DNA of 64,000 nt. Origin: Cymodocea nodosa. Its lineage: Eukaryota > Streptophyta > Magnoliopsida > Alismatales > Cymodoceaceae. The stretch is from positions 15,410,501 through 15,474,500 of the forward strand of contig CM072344.1 in the NCBI GenBank assembly GCA_036874045.1. Direction: 5' to 3'. Of the stretch, positions 27,501-39,300 are shown piece after piece. How positions within the stretch are numbered: the first letter of the stretch is position 1; each line of letters opens with the position of its first letter. The translations under genes were made by a program, and so were the position numbers. The notes under the pieces were generated by a model, which searched no databases, was not told the DNA's origin, and saw only the letters and a program-made list of their open reading frames with translations.

Positions 27501-29030
27501 CAAGATGCCTCCACTTGGAAAGGACCATGTTGAATGTGATCATGTGGAGATCCTAGAGGAGAAAATTGAAGAGCTTGAGAACAGACTGCGGATGGCTGAA
27601 GCAGATAATAGAAGGATGCAACAAAGTGGGGAAGGCCATGTTGAGTTTGAACGTGAGGAATTTCTAGAAAAGAAAGTTGAAGAGCTTGAGAAGAAACTAC
27701 ATATAGCTGAAACACTCAATAAGGAAAAGGTGGGTTCTGTGGCAAGGTTCGAAGATCCTGAGGAGACTCATACTGAGCATGAACATATGATGCTTCTTGA
27801 GAGGAAAGTTGAAGAACTTGAGCAGAAACTCCAAATTTCTGAAAAGAAGGTGAGAACATTTTGATCTACTCATATATTAACTTGTTAATTTGTTAATTTG
27901 AAGCAGGAAAAAAGAGGACAACTTTTGATAATAGTCTGAAATTCTTCAATAACCAGTTATTCTTTCAACTACTGTTGAATATGCTGAGTTATGACTATGG
28001 AAGATCATTTTCCTATTTTTGCTTTAGGTCATGACTAAAAAGCATACCTATCATCATTTTTAGGGTCACCCTTGGACCAAAGTTCAGTTCCACATGTTTC
28101 TTTAGCTGATCATGATTTTTCTAGTTAATTTCCAGATTTTGATTTCCCATAGAGACCGTTTTAATGCCTCCTTAAAATTTTTTTATAATTTTTAATCTTG
28201 AAGTGTTGTGACTGCAGGTGGGAATACTCACCACTAAACATTTAATGATTGTTATTTTGTTGTCTTAAATTTATAAAAATCCTTCTTTAACTTCGGTCCC
28301 ATGCCAATCAAGTATATAATCTGAATAGAAGGTTTAGAAGTGGCTTCAACAAGTACTATGTGGTTATCTCAATTTCATGGAAGTCTGTTTACGTAGCTGA
28401 CAGATGCTAAATAATTTGCAGGAAGTGGCATGGAGACAAAAACTTGCTTCCATGACTGTGGAGCTTGATGGCTTGCGAAACACATCAAAAGAAACAATTG
28501 AATCAGAAAAGAAGGTGGCCGAACTTGAGTATAAGCTGCAGCTTGCTCAGTCTGGTCAAAAGGCAAGCATATATTTTAAGCATGTATAAGATGATTTTTT
28601 CTTTCTTTTTTTCCAAAATAGAATACTGCATGTTGGTACGGCTTGATAAAGAGAATACTACATAATTATTCTCTTTAGAAAATTTCACTTCTCCTGGATT
28701 AATTAAGAAAATCCCCATATGAAATGTAAGAGATTTACTCTATCCGTATACATATTGAAACATTTGCATGAATTCTGAATCGTGCTACAATAACTTCAAT
28801 CATTTTCTTTCTACTACTTACAAGCTGCCCTTTTTATTCTATGTCAGCCTGAAGGGGCGGTAGAGGCAGAATCCCGAGATTTTCCATTGGGAGTAACTAA
28901 GACGACTACCAGAGCAGGAACCATCACCCAACAACATCATATGGGAGCATCACTCAAGTTTGTGATTGGCATCGCTTTGGTGTCCATAGCCATTGGAGTT
29001 CTTCTGGGTAAGCATGTCGGTACGGCTTGA
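21595..29030 (+). CDS. Tail-anchored long coiled-coil protein (PICC-like candidate)
   Basis: Exons seen: 21595-21655, 23770-23843, about 25402-26538 (coding similarity extends upstream to 25312), 26686-26919, 27238-27849, 28422-28562, 28848-29030. The modelled product is about 813 residues. It is a Glu/Lys/Leu heptad coiled coil with internal repeats: three ~65-residue units in exon 3 and four ~37-44-residue units in exon 5. It ends in a hydrophobic helix (LKFVIGIALVSIAIGVLLG) eleven residues after an HH motif and a short basic tail GKHVGTA, the layout of a tail-anchored membrane protein. Plant PICC-type ER proteins share this plan, but I cannot assign the orthologue. The exon 6 donor is GC rather than GT (AAG|GCAAGC). 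Exon 2 joins exon 3 in frame only if the acceptor at 25400-25401 is used. The sequence just upstream is also coding-like but out of reach in this frame. The gene's middle and 3' parts are firm; its 5' third is uncertain. Confidence 0.75.
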
Positions 29031-31014
29031 TATCTCTCCATTTTGTGTCTTTAATCGCTTGCATTCAAACAACTAAGAAGAAATAAGGCGAGAGACATGA
29101 AGAATTGGACGCCATGCATGATTGTTTTCTGTTTGTTCTCCATCTCTGGGATTCTGTCCTCTATGTCTGGGAGAGTTGTATTATCACCAGTTGGAAGTTA
29201 TTTAATACTACTTTTTTGATAGATAATACCCATCTGTATCTTTTCTTTCGATTCCTTGATGATTGAAATGGGAAATGAAGGGCAAAGTTTTGTTTTTCCA
29301 CAAATTATGTGTGTTTAAAGTTTTCTTTTGAAAGGTAAAAATTATTTTTCTATTTCTTCTTTTTGTCTTCAATGTGGTGATTCCCCTCTTTTTTCAATGT
29401 ATTATACTTAAGCGCTGTTGGTTGGACTAAATTACATTAAATGATCAAATTAGAATATTCGGTAATTAAATTTAATTAATTTTAAGATTATATAAAAAAT
29501 CAATTTCATCATTTAAGTTCATGTTTAATTAGCTTAGTGATTTTTCAAAAAACTGAATTTCTTATGATCAAATTTTAAATTTTGTACTAATAAAAATTCA
29601 AATATCGTAATCTATTTAAAGTATGTAATGTAATGTAATTACATTATTTATTAATTACAGTCAACCAAATGAGACTTTAATGTATCATTTACCAATGATG
29701 TATATAACCACTGACACATATGGATACTCCTTTTTTTATCAAAACTAATGAGCACAGAATCTTGTAGGAGTATCATTTCTAATGTCCAAACCAATACATA
29801 TATGACAAAGGCAATGCCTCATTTACATGTCAGATTATATGATCATTAGATTGTGAATAATTTGAATTAAACATTTTAACATTATAGATTATGATTGTAA
29901 TCTATTCAATTTGAATTATAATCGTGCGAGAGGATGTACTGATTACAAGAGACTTCTGTCATCTACAAACACTCTCCTTATCAAGAAATTGTTGAGGGTA
30001 AGATTGAATACTAGTCTGACGTGAGCTTTGATCTCTTCCTTGGGGATCATACAGTCTTTGGTTGATGCCCCCATACTTTTATGAAATTCACAATTGCTCT
30101 CTTCATTGCACCTGTTCTGATTTCACCCTATTGAGGTGGGTGATCTGATATATTCCTTGTCATTCATGCTTCGTATAATGAATTATTGGGCTATGACTCT
30201 TGTTGATTAAGACGACATGGTGATGACACCTAGACCAGAAAACTAGCATTGAGGTGAGACAACATTTCTAGAGACCCCTTCAATTTGATCTTTCCCAGAA
30301 AAAGGTACCTCACACCTTGAGTCTTCACTTAATTGAACCTCCAAATGATTTGGTTTGGTTTAATGGTATAATATAATTTAGGGTTTACTTCTTTATTTTT
30401 AGAACTGAATTTTAATGGTTTAGTTTTTTTTTTTTTTTTTTGTAATTTAGTTATTTAAAAAAAAAAAAAAACTAAATACATTTCTTATAATGGTTCTAAT
30501 TCTAATTCAATTTACTACACTAGAAACTAAGAACTGAATTAATTTAAATGAAAGAATTTGTAGGAGTAAGAAAAAGAGCAGGGGTTGAGCAATTCACAAA
30601 ATTGTACAAAACAAGTAAAGAGTTATATAAATAGGGAGTGATAGAGATTGCATTTGTATGAGTAGAAGTGGGAGTCATATAAATAGGAGTGAAACTACCA
30701 TATGAGTATTATTCTTAAATAGGTGATGATAATTTTCTTTTCATCCATTACATACAACAAAATTTGTTACCAACAACAAAAAAAATACAATAAATAATAA
30801 CAAAAATATTTATCAATGCATGCCATCACAATTTTTATAATTGGAATCTCCGCAGCAGAGCTTTCACCTCTTGTCACAAGAGACAACAAACAATGGTAAA
30901 GTTTTGTTTTTTTTTTCCCCTTCCGATGTGACTGCTGCTGCAAAAGCATCTCAGCTTTATATTATTGTTTTTTATCATGGAAAAATAATAATTAGAAATA
31001 TTGTAAATAGTTAT

Positions 31015-31780
31015 GTTATAATTTAAATATGTTAATTTAAAATTTATCAATAATAAAGACTATATCTTAAATAAATAGTTAGTATAGATGTCTTTCCTTT
31101 GTGCGTATTTGTTGTATGTATGTATCTTATGATTTAGATGCATCAAGTTAAAATTTGTCAACAATAAACATTTATTATTAATATTTATTTTATGATTTAA
31201 ATATATTACCTTAAAATCTGTTAAGAATGAAAATTCCATTTAAAAAAAAAAAAAAAAAAAAGATGCTATAGATGTCTCTCATTCGTAAACAGCTAAGGAT
31301 ATTATCGATATTGATCTTAATCGATTAAAAATTTATCAACAGTGAAAATTATATGTGAAACAAATAAATGTCATAGGTATCTTTCTTCTGTAAACAACTA
31401 AAAATGTTGTAGACGTTCGTGCTACGCTTTAGATACATCAATTAAAAATTTATTAACAATGATGATTCATTTGAAACAAATAAATACATTTTTTTATTAT
31501 AAACAACTAAAAATGTTATAAATATTGATCTTGTAGTTTAGATACATCAACAAAAAAAAATATGGTATGTGTTCATCTTACAGTTTAAGAACATTAACTT
31601 AAAATCTAACAATAATAAAGATAGCATTTAAAATAGTCAGATGACACAGACGTCTTTCTTTTTGTAAATATTTTATTCAGATGCAAATTTCACTGTTGAT
31701 GGATTTTAAATTAAAGCATCTAAATCATAAGTTCAACACATACAACATTTTTAACTTTGATCGTTTACAGCGACATTGCA
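31015..31780. repeat. Degenerate tandem array of a dispersed AT-rich repeat
   Basis: About seven imperfect units, 65-115 bp apart, each carrying a motif like ATTAACTTAAAATTTATTAA followed by AAT(A/G)AAAATT, then a box near GATGTCTTTC and TGTAAAC. Motifs fall near 31027, 31137, 31203, 31314, 31430 and 31590. Related single or double copies occur at about 840-920, 4160-4330, 5220-5290, 15780-16200 and 34190-34390. No coding capacity; origin unknown. Confidence 0.6.
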
Positions 31781-33211
31781 CTCTTTTTATAATGATAATA
31801 TTTAAGATTTCATTGAAATATAAATTTTTACACAACCTTGAATATTATTATTTTATATCGAACTCCAGGGCACTTTTTTTTAAAGGTTAAATATCCATTG
31901 TGCACACTTAGTGGTAGAAATTATTGCAAGATATCTTTCATCTGCAACAAATTATTGGATTGGATTGGATTGGATTGTTTGCTCCCATGGACCACACACC
32001 TTTTTCATGCCTTCATGTTGATTGCTTCTAAGACAACAAAGGCATGGAATCCAATCTTCTTTTATGCTTTGTTTTTAGCCTCCTATCCAATCATTGCTGC
32101 CCTTTCTTAAACATATGAATATACCCACTTTATATTATGCGAAAAATGTTGTTGTCACACTCACACCATGATGTTTAAAATAACATGTTAAATTTAATTT
32201 TGGTATGTCTTTTAGTATTGATCTTATGAATTACATGACTCTCATTTACAAACATTGTGAATCTTAGAACCTTTGCTTGTATATGTTATGAATTATACAG
32301 TTAAGGTTTAAGATTTAAGATTTAAGGTTTATTATTAATTATATGATTATATGACCCACTCTTATTTGTTACTCATAGATATCAAGGTTGCACCACCCAC
32401 TCATAGATATATCTTGTCTCGTTACTCTTGAGCACACTTTTGCTTTCACCCTAACTTGCATAGTCACGTCTCCCCTCATCTCATTGTTCACAATCATGTC
32501 ATTATTTTTGTTGTTGTCTTGTTTCACTAAACAATGCATTGAAGTTAAATTAGGTTTGTTATTTTAGGCATTTCATGATAAAAATGGACTCTTGTATTGT
32601 TTCAAGAACGTAAAAAGAATAAACTAGCTAATATCTTTGATTTGTGTGATTTATCAATCATTAAATCACTTAATCAAAGAAGATGCCATTGGTACACCAA
32701 GATCCCATATACAATTTATTGAACTCCTTTTATAGTTGGGAAAGAGATAAATAATGGTGGTGAGTGATCTAAAAATATTAATGATCCTTTTACTCTTGTA
32801 TTCATATTCTCTAGCAAGGAATATTGTCTATTTGTTTCTTCTTAATTCAAGATTCCCATGACCTTTTTGTGAGATCATTGGAGAAAAGTGGGAAGACCTT
32901 TTTAGTACTTATACACAAACCCAATTAGTTATACTTTTTAAAAGGTCCAAACTCATGAGCTCCTTTTTTAAGATAACAAAAGGAAAGAGAGATGTTGATT
33001 CTATTAGTCTTGTGCTTGCCTATATTGTTTATCATGACACATATACAAGAGTAGGCTTGATGCATTACCAATTAGGAATAATATGTCATGTGGACCAAGG
33101 TGAGATGAGACATGTGGATAGTGCTACACAACAATTGTTGATTTCATTCACACATAAGTTAAAAGGATTGATTCTCAATGGTAGGTTGGAACCCCCAATG
33201 CTACCATAGCC

Positions 33212-33557
33212 TATGAAGGAGAATGCCTACCCAAAACCTTGAACCCAATAGGATGCCTTAACCCACCATATGAAGGAAAATGCCTTCACAAAACCCTAAA
33301 TTCAATAAGATGCCTTGACCCCACATTATGAAAGAGAATGCCTTCTCAAAACCCTAAGTCAACAAGGTACCTTGTCCCATCCTATGAAGGAGAATGCCTT
33401 CTTAATACCCTAAACTCAACAAGATGCCTTGTCCCACCTCATGAAGGAGAATGCCTACCAAAAACTCTAAATTAACTCAATAGGATGCCTTGACCCACCC
33501 TATGAAGGAGAATGCCTTTCCAAAACCCTAAACTCAATAGGATGCCTTGACCCACAC
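33212..33557. repeat. 57-bp minisatellite, six copies
   Basis: Units begin TATGAAGGAGAATGCC at about 33212, 33269, 33327, 33383, 33440 and 33501, with a period of 56-58 bp (the fifth unit is 61 bp). Each ends GATGCCTTGACCCAC or a close variant. Several units contain AAACCCTAA (33291, 33348, 33523), the plant telobox. Units differ by several substitutions, so the array is not recent. Confidence 0.92.
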
Positions 33558-34752
33558 TACATTAATTTGGCTTTACCCTTGAACACAATTAGGCCATTCC
33601 TTGCTAGAATAGTTGATTACCATCAGTTGATCATATTCTAGCTTCCCTTATAAGCATGCACATTATTCTCTACTATTGCAACCCTAGTCATTCCTTTCCA
33701 AAGGACGAGTTACCTTCATCACGATTACTTAACCATTAATATCTCTAACCATGATCAAGCATAGCTTTTTTTATTGCAATCCCTAAACATGATTGTCTAT
33801 TAAACATAAACCTAAGTAGAATATTAGTAAATTATTAACCAAAAAGAGATGTGTACTTTACTTGTGCATATGTTGTCTTTTCTCCTTAGAAGATTGCTGT
33901 CTAAACACACCCATAAGTGGTGGAAGAAAGAAATTACAAAAACTTTGATTAAAAGTACACCTTTCCTTCCTTATTTCCCCTCCTTAAAACCTTCTGTTGA
34001 TCACATCCCAAAAATAATTTTTTACTAATTAACTAGACAAATCAACCAATTTTCGATGAATTACTAACCATTTTTTGGCAACCCACTTTTATACATAACC
34101 TTGATGTGGGACAACACAAGATAAATTCACAAACTTTTCAAAAAAAAAAAAAAAATACATGGATTGAAATATAATAAATTTATTTAGAAAATAAGATTGT
34201 AAACACTCACAGCAAAAAGTGTTGTAACTATTCATCTTATAATTTAATATATATTAATTTAAAATATATTGGCAATAAATATTACTTATGAAACAGATTG
34301 ATGTCTTTTTTTTATAAATATTTATTTTAGATGTAATCTTTACTTTTTTTAATTTAATATATTTAAATCATAAGATGACCATTAATAATAATTTTAAACT
34401 TTTGACAAAATTTTAAATTTATTACCATCATCTTCTAACTTCTTGGAGTTTAATGTTGACAGAAATGGAACAACAAAGATGAAGTAAGAGAGGATAATTA
34501 ACTTTTACTGTTTATGTTTTTGTTGACCTCATTTTTGAACGAATTTTGTCCTTTTCTGGTGTTTATAATTTTAAATTTAAATTCTCTAGTTTGGACCTTG
34601 TTGTAGTTTCACGATTAAATTTTCTTTTTGATATAATTTTCACCTGGTGTACCTAAAAAAATCAAAGAACTTGCTGTAAAGATGATGTGACGAGGAAGAT
34701 TAAATTATTTACTTGGAAAAAGACGTCGGAAAAAACAAAAAGGAACCACCAA

Positions 34753-36276
34753 TTATAAGCGTTGGTCGCCGACGACCTTTCCGGTGGCCAGCTGGTCACC
34801 GGCGAGCAGCGCGTACGGCGGCTGCCACGCCGACGCCGTGAGCAACGACAAGTCCTTCCACCCCAACTTGAGGCAACCGTTCTCCTCGACAAGAGTATAC
34901 CCCTTCCACGGGTACATTCCCAGGAGCAAGCTCGCCTGAGTGGCGGGGCTGCCGGCGAGACTCACCGGAAGGAAACCCACCTTACCAAGCTCCTCCCCCC
35001 ATCTCCGCACCTCCCCAACCCTTTCTTCTCCTGCCACCATGTTCTTGATCTCACACCCAAACACCTGCCTCTCCACCAGATGCCTCTCCATGCTCCCGCC
35101 TTCCCCTGTTGCTGCTCCGGCGTCACCGGCACCATCGCTCAATGCGTCGAACAGTGCAGAGTAGTAGTGTAATGCCTCCACGAACCTACACAAGAATCCG
35201 CCACCGCCTCCGCCACCGCCGCCGCTGCCGAGATCTTGCTCGACGACTGTAATTATCTTGGGCCTCAAATCTCTGAGAACCCGGATCGTACCGGCGTCCG
35301 AGCCGGTGACGTCGTAAAGCCTGTGCTGCATCCAGTGAACCACCGTCACCTCGCGGTGATCCCGGGGGGCGAACAACACACTGGCATTGTCGACGGATCC
35401 GATCTTCGCCTCCATAGGGTGGAACTCGAAAGGAAAGCCCAACGACGCGGCGAAGTCCGACAGCCGTCGACCCGTCGCCTGAAGCAATTCGATGGACGAC
35501 CCCAACCCGGTGATCCTCAATGACTTAATCTTGATCCCCGACGACCGAGACGCCAGAATGTGGAACAGCCCCGGCCATTGGAGCCCCTGCATGATGTCGA
35601 GGTCGATAATGTGCACCCTGTCCTCGCCTTCCAGGGCCTGGAAAATCGCTTGATTCGCCGTGAAGTGGGAGAATTTGACGAGCGGAGAAATCGAGTTGTA
35701 GTGATGGAAAGCCTGAAGAATCCTACGATTCCGCGCAAGGATGATGGCCCTGGAGTCGCTTGCCGGAGACAGCTCCAGGTTCTTGCTCTTTCCCAGGAAG
35801 GTGGAGACGATGCGGGCGTTGAGAGCGTCGGTGAAGTACGCGGCGACGCGCTCCGGTGAAGTGCCAAACGGGGAGGAAATCTGGGAGAGTTCGAGGAGGA
35901 GATAGCGGGCGTGTTCTAGTTCGTTGGCGGCGATGGACTCGGCGGACTGAAGGAGAAGAGAGAGAAGGCGGAGGCCAGTGACGGAGGATGAGGAGGAAGG
36001 GGATGAGGAGGAGGAGGACGACGAAGAGGAGTCATCGGAGTCGATGGAGTTGGTGGGTGTGCGGTGGAGGGCGGCGGCTTTCTTTCTCTGGTGTGCCTCG
36101 TCGGAGGAGGTCGAGGAGGAGGCAGCCTCGCCGGCTGCCCGTTTTGGTTTCCGGAGCATGATCGGAGTCGAAGTCCCGGCGGAGGACGACGAAGCACGAG
36201 GCGGTGTTTGGGTTGGATGTGCGTCCTTCTCTCCTTCGTCTTCGGCGTGGAGTCGTCGAAATGGAAACGACAGCAA
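34753..36276 (-). CDS. SCL23: GRAS transcription factor, SCARECROW-LIKE 23 type
   Basis: Nuclear GRAS-family regulator. SCL23 and SCARECROW act in endodermis and bundle-sheath fate and bind SHORT-ROOT. The gene is intronless; 507 residues from the first ATG, or 468 from Met40 (36159), where MLRKPKR resembles a nuclear signal and family starts. Order of features: Ser-rich region 83-98; first leucine-rich part from about 102 (LRLLSLLLQSAESIA); VHIID at 221-225 within a block ending MQGLQWPGLFHILASR, diagnostic of the SCR/SCL23 clade; PFYRE-like PFEFHPMEAK near 282; SAW region GWKDLSLLTASAW at 472-484. A nine-Gly run (352-360) interrupts the VVEQDL...FLCRFVEALHYY segment. After the SAW motif there is an extra 23-residue tail that I do not recall in Arabidopsis SCL23. 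The coding region is far more GC-rich than its surroundings. Confidence 0.93.
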   Translation of the reverse strand: MLSFPFRRLHAEDEGEKDAHPTQTPPRASSSSAGTSTPIMLRKPKRAAGEAASSSTSSDEAHQRKKAAALHRTPTNSIDSDDSSSSSSSSSSPSSSSSVTGLRLLSLLLQSAESIAANELEHARYLLLELSQISSPFGTSPERVAAYFTDALNARIVSTFLGKSKNLELSPASDSRAIILARNRRILQAFHHYNSISPLVKFSHFTANQAIFQALEGEDRVHIIDLDIMQGLQWPGLFHILASRSSGIKIKSLRITGLGSSIELLQATGRRLSDFAASLGFPFEFHPMEAKIGSVDNASVLFAPRDHREVTVVHWMQHRLYDVTGSDAGTIRVLRDLRPKIITVVEQDLGSGGGGGGGGGFLCRFVEALHYYSALFDALSDGAGDAGAATGEGGSMERHLVERQVFGCEIKNMVAGEERVGEVRRWGEELGKVGFLPVSLAGSPATQASLLLGMYPWKGYTLVEENGCLKLGWKDLSLLTASAWQPPYALLAGDQLATGKVVGDQRL

Positions 36277-36301
36277 TCACAATCCCCAATTACATAATTA
36301 A

Positions 36302-39300
36302 TTTTTGAGGTTTCTGCGCAGAATATCGTTTAAAAAATTAATTTATCAATTTAATATATCCAAAATTGCAACTTAATATAATCTAATATAATTAAATCAT
36401 ATCTTTAATTAACATTATATAAACAGATCATAAGCAATAGATTGTACTAGGGTTGTCTTCTTCTCTTTTGGCAAGACATAACCTAACATGATTTTAATTA
36501 AGTATGATGTCAATCAAAACGTCTTTATATTAATTTTTAATACATAATTTGATATATTAATACATAAAATGATATTTTGATTTTAAATTACTTTCAATTT
36601 CAAAATACACATTAATCCTATTTTCTCTCACTTTCCATTTTTTATGAATTCTCTTAGATTCTTGTCTTTTATTTCTGTTACTTTCTAATTGCATGTGTTT
36701 TAAGTAAAATAAGATTGTAGGTGTTTATCTAATAATATATCATGTATAACTTAATAATATTAAATGATTATAATTTGAGATCGGTTGAATGAATAACAAT
36801 TTATAGTTAGTTAAGTTGTAATCGTCTAATGTTATAATTAAGTCATGTATGGATAGACATTTACAACTAAGTTTACTATAGGCACAATATTTTTCTATTA
36901 ATTGTTACATGTATTTTTTTTATAATATTATTTTTTATGTTTATCAAAAAATTAATAAAGTATTATTTTTCTAAAAAAAAAAACAATTACAAGCATTTTG
37001 GCATCTTAGGATGATGGATAGGTCATATGCATAACCAAACTATCATTGTTGGTTAATGTTTATTTTTCTTTAAATAGTCATTGTATTAAATCAAAACAAT
37101 AAATATATACCCAACAGGAGTAGTACAAAATTCTGGTGTTGGGATGGTAATTTCAAATATATGTTTATTTGCTTGTACCAAAGAATGTAAAAAGAAGAAG
37201 ATTTTAATAAGAATAAAGTAGGAATTGTATTTATTAAATATAAAACAATAGAAAATCTATTTAAGTGATTTGAACCTAACTTTAGGGGTCTATGTGCACA
37301 GTCGAAATTTATTTTCATTAATTAAGAACTTCATTAAAAATTAATTATATTAATTTTTATTTAATTTTATCATATGTATAAATATCTAAATTTTAATTTT
37401 CGTTAAATTTTTAAATATACATAAACACTAAAAATTTAAATTTCGTTTCTAACAAATTCTACATAATTCAAATTTCATCAGAATTTAAATTCTATTAGAT
37501 TCAATTCTAAATGCACAAATAAATACTAAAGGTCCAAAAATGCTTTGATTAAGAAAAGAGAATTAATTAACGTATAAGAAATTAAAAGAAGTGGAAAATT
37601 GCTTAAAATTAATTAATTAAGATTTGTAAGAAAAGATTTAAATTTGTATAATTTAATCAAAGATTTGACATAAAAATAGTTGAATAAAAAGGATTTATGC
37701 AATTGATTCATATAGTGAAATTATAATTTAGATTTTTTTATTGTACTAAAAAAATGATCAAACACATTGATGTGTTGTATATTGACTTACGTATGTATGA
37801 AAGTATTTTATGATTAAATTTTCTAAGTTAGTCAAATTGAAAAACTCTTAGGTAATTAAGAAGTCTTAAGTAAAGTTTTAAAATTTTAATTCAAAATTAA
37901 TTAACGGTGAGTAAAAAGAGACCAACATATGTAAGTTTAAATTAAGTCTATTTATTTGTTATAAATTTATTTTTGACTTACTACTTACATGCACAGGATG
38001 TATGTGAACCTAATCCTAACGTTAGATTAAATTTTAATTTAAAATTGCAATTTGTCTATGTTTCTGTGCAACACACAGTTAACGTTAGGTTTGTCAAATC
38101 AAGAAACAGCAAGGGGTAATAAAAAAATAGTAAGAGGTTGTCAAATCAAATAATTATTTTCGGCAAATTTCCAAACATTTCTTATATGTGTAAAGTTTTT
38201 TCTTATAAATGTATGGATATTAATGTCATATGACTATAAACAATATGGTAATTTTTTTTAAAAGTTAAACAAATGCTGATTCTTAATCTAAATGCATTAT
38301 TAAAATTGATCAACGTTTGATTTTCTAATTTAAAAACCATAATGATCAGATTTCAGATTAGGTTCAAATTTTAATACATAATAAATTATATTATAAATTA
38401 ATTATACATATAATTATTTTTATTTTTTAAATATGATTAAATATCGGTAGGAGAAAAAAAAATCCTTTTGGTAACCTACATATTCATTTTTTTCACAAAT
38501 AAATATAGGAATTGAGGTGTGTTCTCTTGTTTTGAGTACAATGGCAGGGGGAAGAAGGAAGAAATAAGTTTTCATACATCATCAAATGAAACTATTGTTT
38601 TTATACATCAATAATCATGTGAATGGTAGCCAAGTTGATGGGTTTAGAATTTTATAATACACCCCCTTAAGTTTGCATGTAATATATCAAAAACTTGTTA
38701 TGTAACATTTCAAACATATTCTTTTAGTTTGGTAAAAATATCAGTAATTTAATATGATTTTTGATAAATTCTATTTTAATTATCATCTCTTTTAGGAAAT
38801 TTTTTCTAAAATTAAACTCTAACTTTCTTTCCATTGAGTGAATTAAATTAAGAAATACAATATTGTAAGAAACTTTTTGACAACTAAATGTAAAGGTGGA
38901 AAAGAGAAGATGCAATGATGGCAAAGAAACTTGCAATCAGAGAAAAAGAGATTGCAAATAAAAAGACTGTGAAATCGCAAAAAGTAGATGTAGATAAGTC
39001 ATGAGTGTTAATGTGGCCAAAAGGAGATATCATATGAGTTTTATTTTAAAAGCAATTTTGTACAACTTTTATATTAAGAATTCAATGAAAATTGAATTCT
39101 TTTTCGTCGTATATATACATAAATACACTTATTCTAAGAATTCGACGAATTTTTTTTTAAAAAAAAAAAAAAAATTAACTTTGAATACACAAACACTCCT
39201 TTAAAATTAATATTTAAATAAAAAAAGAGATACGATAATCATAGCTAAGAATTTGATGAAATATAATTTCCTTTTCGATCAACTCAGAATACACAGATAC

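Larger units (their letters stand above)
29031..34752. other. Intergenic region rich in repeats
   Basis: Holds the 3'-UTR of the coiled-coil gene, then AT-rich DNA with a dispersed repeat array (31015-31780), a short (ATTGG)n run near 31955-31977 and a 57-bp minisatellite (33212-33557). A less AT-rich stretch at 29940-30330 may be a degraded element but shows no recognisable protein. No gene is supported. Confidence 0.6.

Noticed and set aside
32302-32332. Telomere-like GGTTTAAGATTTAAG repeats
   Set aside because: The phrase is not the plant telomere unit TTTAGGG and is too short and irregular to be an interstitial telomere.
32955-33209. 84-codon open frame next to the minisatellite
   Set aside because: No recognised domain, no splice or promoter context. 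Possibly a degraded element, but not supportable.
35978-36301. Acidic and low-complexity frames opposite the SCL23 N-terminus
   Set aside because: Arise from the Ser-rich codon runs of SCL23 read in other frames.
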